From an uncultured Clostridia bacterium (GTDB lineage Bacteria > Bacillota_A > Clostridia > TANB77 > CAG-508), in the NCBI GenBank assembly GCA_944388685.1, contig CALXJS010000022.1, positions 1 to 25,727 of the forward strand: DNA of 25,727 nucleotides, in the 5' to 3' direction. Under the pieces are notes generated by a model. That model did not search any database, was not told the DNA's origin, and saw only the letters and a program-made list of their open reading frames with translations. This document shows, one piece after another, positions 22,879 to 25,727 of this stretch; within the stretch, counting starts at the first letter, position 1, and the number at the start of each line of letters is the position of its first letter. Made by a program: the position numbers and the translations under genes.

Positions 22879-23808
22879 ATGTTAGTTACGACAAAGGATA
22901 TGTTTGAAAAATCAATGAAAGAAGGTTTTGCAGTTGGTGCATTTAATGTAAATAATATGGAAATTGTACAAGCTATTACAGATGCAGCACATGAAACACA
23001 ATCACCAGTTATTTTACAAGCATCTTCAAGTGCAATAAAATATGCAAGAATAGGATATTTAATGAAAATGGTACAAGCAGCAGTAGAGCAATATCCAGAG
23101 GTTCCAATGGCAATACATTTAGACCATGGACCAGATTTTGAAACAGCAAAAATGTGTATCGATAATGGATTTACATCTGTTATGATTGATGGTTCAAAAT
23201 ATGATTTTGAAGAAAATGTTGCTTTAACAAAACAAGTTGTAGATTATGCACATTCTAAAGGTGTTGTAGTTGAAGCTGAACTTGGAAAATTAGCAGGCAT
23301 AGAAGATGATGTAAATGTATCTGCATCTGATGCTATGTATACAGATCCTGCTCAAGCAGAAGAATTTGTAAAAAGAACAGGCTGTGACTCTTTAGCAATC
23401 GCTATAGGAACAAGTCATGGAGCATACAAATTCAAAGGAGAAGCAAAATTAAGATTTGATATTTTAAAAGAAATTAAAGAAAGAATTCCAAATACACCAA
23501 TTGTATTACATGGTGCTTCTACAGTTATACCAGAACTAGTAAATATGTGTAATCAATATGGAGGAAATATTCCTGGTGCAAAAGGTGTACCAGATGAAAT
23601 GTTACATGAAGCAAGTATATCTGGTGTTTCTAAAATTAATGTGGATACTGATTTAAGATTAGCTATGACAGCAGGAATTAGAAAAGTGTTTGTAGAAGAC
23701 CCAAGTGCATTTGACCCAAGAAAATACTTAACACCAGCAAGAGAATTAATCAAGGAAACTGTTGCACATAAAATGAAAGATGTATTTGGTTCAGCAGGTA
23801 AAATATAA
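22879..23808 (+). CDS. fba: Class II fructose-1,6-bisphosphate aldolase
   Basis: Glycolytic zinc enzyme that cleaves fructose-1,6-bisphosphate into DHAP and glyceraldehyde-3-phosphate. It has 309 residues, a usual class II length for this lineage. Zinc and catalytic residues are visible: Asp82 and His83 in HLDHG (80-84), His180 in GTSHGAYKF, and His211 in VLHGAS, with the phosphate-binding NVDTDLR near 255. AAAAAGGAGG precedes the ATG. It has its own consensus promoter. The following small gene starts 13 bases after its stop and shares its terminator. It contains no in-frame CGG. Confidence 0.96.
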   Translation: MLVTTKDMFEKSMKEGFAVGAFNVNNMEIVQAITDAAHETQSPVILQASSSAIKYARIGYLMKMVQAAVEQYPEVPMAIHLDHGPDFETAKMCIDNGFTSVMIDGSKYDFEENVALTKQVVDYAHSKGVVVEAELGKLAGIEDDVNVSASDAMYTDPAQAEEFVKRTGCDSLAIAIGTSHGAYKFKGEAKLRFDILKEIKERIPNTPIVLHGASTVIPELVNMCNQYGGNIPGAKGVPDEMLHEASISGVSKINVDTDLRLAMTAGIRKVFVEDPSAFDPRKYLTPARELIKETVAHKMKDVFGSAGKI

Positions 23809-23821
23809 GGAGAAAGAAACT

Positions 23822-24295
23822 ATGAAACGCTTAGAAAAGGGAGAGGTTATAGGTTTATATAAAATACCAAATTCTATGACAGCTAAAGAAATATATAGTT
23901 CTGCAAATTTTTTTACTTCTCTTCCAACGATTAAAAAATATATTAGAGAAGGAATTGAAGAAGGCGAAATTAAACCAGAAGACATAAAAGCATTGGAAGA
24001 AAAAGAAATTGCTAAACAAAAAGAAAAGCAAAAAGATGATAAAATTTTACGAGCATCTGTAATAAAATATGTGTTGACAGGTAGTACAAGAAGAGATATT
24101 ATAGAAAAAATATATGAAGAATTTCATATTAAAATCTATTCCAAAATTATAAAAAGAATTATAGAAGAAGAAATATCTCAAAATACGCTAACTAAACAAC
24201 AATATGATGAAATAATAACATTAGCACGACGATATAAGAAAATGCAAACTTCTCAGAATATCAAAGGACAAAAAGAACAAGGAATCGAATTATAG
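23822..24295 (+). CDS. Small helical protein of unknown function, cotranscribed with fba
   Basis: A 157-residue protein I do not recognise. It is very rich in Lys, Glu and Ile and is predicted helical throughout. The segment MTAKEIYSSANFFTSLPTIK and the later TGSTRRDIIEKIYEEFHIK each look like a helix-turn-helix, so DNA or RNA binding is possible but unproven. GGAGAAAG precedes the ATG (23822), and the gene starts 13 bases after fba. There is no membrane segment. Confidence 0.75.
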   Translation: MKRLEKGEVIGLYKIPNSMTAKEIYSSANFFTSLPTIKKYIREGIEEGEIKPEDIKALEEKEIAKQKEKQKDDKILRASVIKYVLTGSTRRDIIEKIYEEFHIKIYSKIIKRIIEEEISQNTLTKQQYDEIITLARRYKKMQTSQNIKGQKEQGIEL

Positions 24296-24310
24296 CCTTG
24301 TTCTCTTTTC
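24274..24310 (+). terminator. Intrinsic terminator of the fba unit
   Basis: Stem AGAACAAGG (24274-24282)/CCTTGTTCT (24296-24304) with a T-rich tail CTTTTCTTT. The left arm lies inside the last codons of the preceding gene. Confidence 0.78.
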
Positions 24311-24327
24311 TTTATCAGAAAAATGGG

Positions 24328-24786
24328 TTAGTGATATTGCTTATTTTTCAAATTTATCGCAATTTGTTTTTGAGCATCTTTTTTAGCAATATCTTGACGT
24401 TTATCATACAATTTTTTACCTTTTCCGATACCCAATTCTAGTTTAACAAAATTTCCTTTAAAATAGATGCTAATAGGAATTAATGTATATCCTTTTTGCT
24501 TTGTAAGACCAATTAGTTTATTAATTTCTCGCTTATTTAACAATAATTTTCTATCTCTTAAAGGATTTTTATTAAAAATATTTCCGTGTTCATAAGGACT
24601 AATATGCATGCCTGATATGTAAACTTCGCCATTTTTTATATGAGCATAACTATCTTTTAAATTCACTTTTCCTGCTCGAATAGATTTAATTTCTGTTCCA
24701 AACAATACAATGCCAGTTTCTATTTTTTCTTCAATGAAATAATTATGATAGGCCGTTGGATTTTTTGCAATTAATTTTGTATTCAT
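24328..24786 (-). CDS. smpB: SsrA-binding protein SmpB
   Basis: A 152-residue OB-fold protein that binds tmRNA and brings it to stalled ribosomes (trans-translation). Family blocks are clear: [20 protein letters not shown], then [25 protein letters not shown], and the C-terminal tail with [13 protein letters not shown]. The start at 24786 (MNTKLIAKN) has AAGAGGT upstream; the open frame extends to 24825 without a ribosome site. No tmRNA gene is recognisable in the window. Ribosome rescue may matter more than usual here if CGG codons stall ribosomes, but that is speculation. Confidence 0.95.
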   Translation of the reverse strand: MNTKLIAKNPTAYHNYFIEEKIETGIVLFGTEIKSIRAGKVNLKDSYAHIKNGEVYISGMHISPYEHGNIFNKNPLRDRKLLLNKREINKLIGLTKQKGYTLIPISIYFKGNFVKLELGIGKGKKLYDKRQDIAKKDAQKQIAINLKNKQYH

Positions 24787-24811
24787 ATATTTACCTCTTG
24801 TTTTTTTGAAT

Positions 24812-24820
24812 ATTATATCA
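24812..24820 (-). promoter_or_regulatory. Extended -10 promoter of smpB
   Basis: On the minus strand TGATATAAT (24820-24812) is an extended -10 element, 25 bases before the smpB start. The -35 region is poor, as is usual for extended -10 promoters. Confidence 0.5.
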
Positions 24821-24953
24821 TACATTTTTCAATAATAAAATAGAAGAAAACTATTTTCTAAAGAGTAAAACAATGTTACATAGAAAAATTTCTAAAACTT
24901 GTATAAATGTAGTTAGATAAAAGTAAAGAAAAAGTTCTTGTAAAATAAGATTT

Positions 24954-24991
24954 TTCTTGAATAGGAAAAAGTAATTTTTCCTATTCAAGAA
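24954..24991. repeat. Perfect 17-base-pair hairpin (AGGAAAAA/TTTTTCCT family)
   Basis: Arms TTCTTGAATAGGAAAAA (24954-24970) and TTTTTCCTATTCAAGAA (24975-24991) with loop GTAA. It shares the inner ATAGGAAAAA/TTTTTCCTAT with the hairpin at 2255-2295. It lies in the 259-base gap between smpB and the secreted-protein gene, which otherwise holds nothing recognisable. It could end transcription of the latter. Confidence 0.65.
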
Positions 24992-25045
24992 TATTGCTTA
25001 CTTACAACTAGATTTTAAAATTGTAAGAGATGAGAAGACATAAAA

Positions 25046-25534
25046 TTAGTCTCTTCTTGTATGATTGTTTTCAGAAGTAATTTGCATTGAATAATACCAA
25101 ACAACCGCAATAATTGCAATTGCAGCAATACCTAAAATTAGCCATGTCCATGCTGTTGCATTCATTCCCATAAAGGTTGCATTTCCATTAGTCGATGTTC
25201 TTGTAGCTGTATAAGTATCATTATTTGTATCGCTAGTGCTAGAAGATTCATTATTCATATCTCTTTCTACTGTATTTCCAGTTCTTTCTACGGCATTTCC
25301 TGCATTTTCCATTGTATTTTCTGTTTTTTCCATAGAATCTCCAGCAGTATTCATTGCATCTTTAGCAGCATCACCAGCATTATTCATAACTCCTTCAACA
25401 GCATTTCCAGCATTCTCCATTGTATCTCTTACAGCATTTGTAGCATCAGTTAGCATATCTGCTGCAAAACATACAGAAAAAGAAAATATAATTGAAATAA
25501 TAAGTGTTAAGGTAAAAAATAATTTCTTTTGCAT
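25046..25534 (-). CDS. Secreted or membrane-anchored amphipathic-repeat protein
   Basis: A 162-residue protein with a signal peptide (residues 1-24, cleavage predicted after CFA), a repeat region and a C-terminal transmembrane helix (about 130-150, TWLILGIAAIAIIAVVWYY) with a short charged tail. The repeats (about 30-95) have an approximately 11-residue period of the type NAGNAVEGVMN, NAGDAAKDAMN, ENAGNAVERTG, forming amphipathic helices as in LEA/apolipoprotein-like or YtxH-like proteins. A Ser/Thr/Asn-rich linker follows. GGAGG lies 8 bases before the ATG. Function is unknown; a role at the envelope or in stress is plausible. Confidence 0.75.
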   Translation of the reverse strand: MQKKLFFTLTLIISIIFSFSVCFAADMLTDATNAVRDTMENAGNAVEGVMNNAGDAAKDAMNTAGDSMEKTENTMENAGNAVERTGNTVERDMNNESSSTSDTNNDTYTATRTSTNGNATFMGMNATAWTWLILGIAAIAIIAVVWYYSMQITSENNHTRRD

Positions 25535-25651
25535 AATGAAAAATCCTCCTTTAAAAAATATAATGAAAATAATATAAAACAATATATTCTCAATTATTAT
25601 TATCTAAAAAAGAAGGAAGAATATACATGTAAAAATTGGGACAGATAGAAA

Positions 25652-25717
25652 GAACAATAGCGGGCTTTTTTAAACATTTTATCTGTTTATAACATTTTAA
25701 AGCCCGCGTTATTGTTC
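25652..25717. repeat. 66-base palindromic dispersed repeat, copy C (inverted)
   Basis: Reverse complement of the element at 2350-2415, with one mismatch in 66 bases. In that orientation it is preceded by ATTGGCACGC, like the TTGGCACA before copy A. The flanking module therefore probably continues beyond the window end. Confidence 0.85.
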
Positions 25718-25727
25718 GCGTGCCAAT

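Noticed and set aside
25236..25577. Long plus-strand reading frame opposite the secreted protein
   Set aside because: It is a shadow caused by the repetitive minus-strand gene; it has no start signal and a low-complexity composition.

Overview
The window is AT-rich DNA from a low-GC Gram-positive anaerobe-like bacterium, probably an uncultured Clostridia-type Bacillota. The evidence is A/G-rich Shine-Dalgarno sites, AGA-dominated arginine usage, a Zn-ribbon L32, and DUF1540, DUF5662 and CsoR families. TGA is used as a stop (for example at 3007-3009 and 12144-12146), so the code is otherwise standard. I see no rRNA, tRNA or CRISPR.

The main result is a decoding anomaly. Five genes are interrupted by +1 frameshifts at six places: asnB, a TetR regulator, a SEDS (FtsW/RodA) fragment, an alkaline-phosphatase-superfamily phosphodiesterase, and a 1-Cys peroxiredoxin with two. 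Every break falls exactly on an in-frame CGG codon (C at 190 minus strand, and 3985, 10610, 12560, 20046, 20077 plus strand). In each case the conserved protein resumes if the C is skipped and the next codon is read as GGA or GGT (Gly). By manual scan these six are the only in-frame CGG codons in all recognised genes of the window. About 33 out-of-frame CGG trinucleotides inside genes have no such effect, and CGA, CGC and CGT are read normally as Arg. The simplest reading is that CGG is no longer an Arg codon here and that CGGN is decoded as a four-base glycine codon or an obligatory +1 shift.

Layout: asnB (minus) with its terminator; a 485-base hairpin-rich intergenic region; DUF5662 protein; rpmF; a TetR regulator with a candidate operator inside its own promoter; a DUF308 membrane protein; a copper operon csoR-copZ-copA under a promoter with the CsoR operator between -35 and -10; a permuted papain-like hydrolase; a membrane-anchored protein of unknown function; a sugar O-acetyltransferase; a 5'-truncated SEDS fragment; a VanY-type carboxypeptidase; the frameshifted phosphodiesterase; a HAD phosphatase followed directly by a heterodimeric ABC exporter pair; a 2H phosphoesterase, an EEP-family phosphohydrolase and a class I glutamine amidotransferase; the doubly frameshifted peroxiredoxin; an ECF sigma factor translationally coupled to a membrane anti-sigma-like protein; DUF1540 protein; class II fructose-bisphosphate aldolase with a small helical protein; then smpB and a secreted repeat protein on the minus strand.

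Dispersed structured repeats also occur. A 66-base palindromic element is present near both ends of the window in opposite orientation (65 of 66 bases identical). Two further hairpin families recur between genes.
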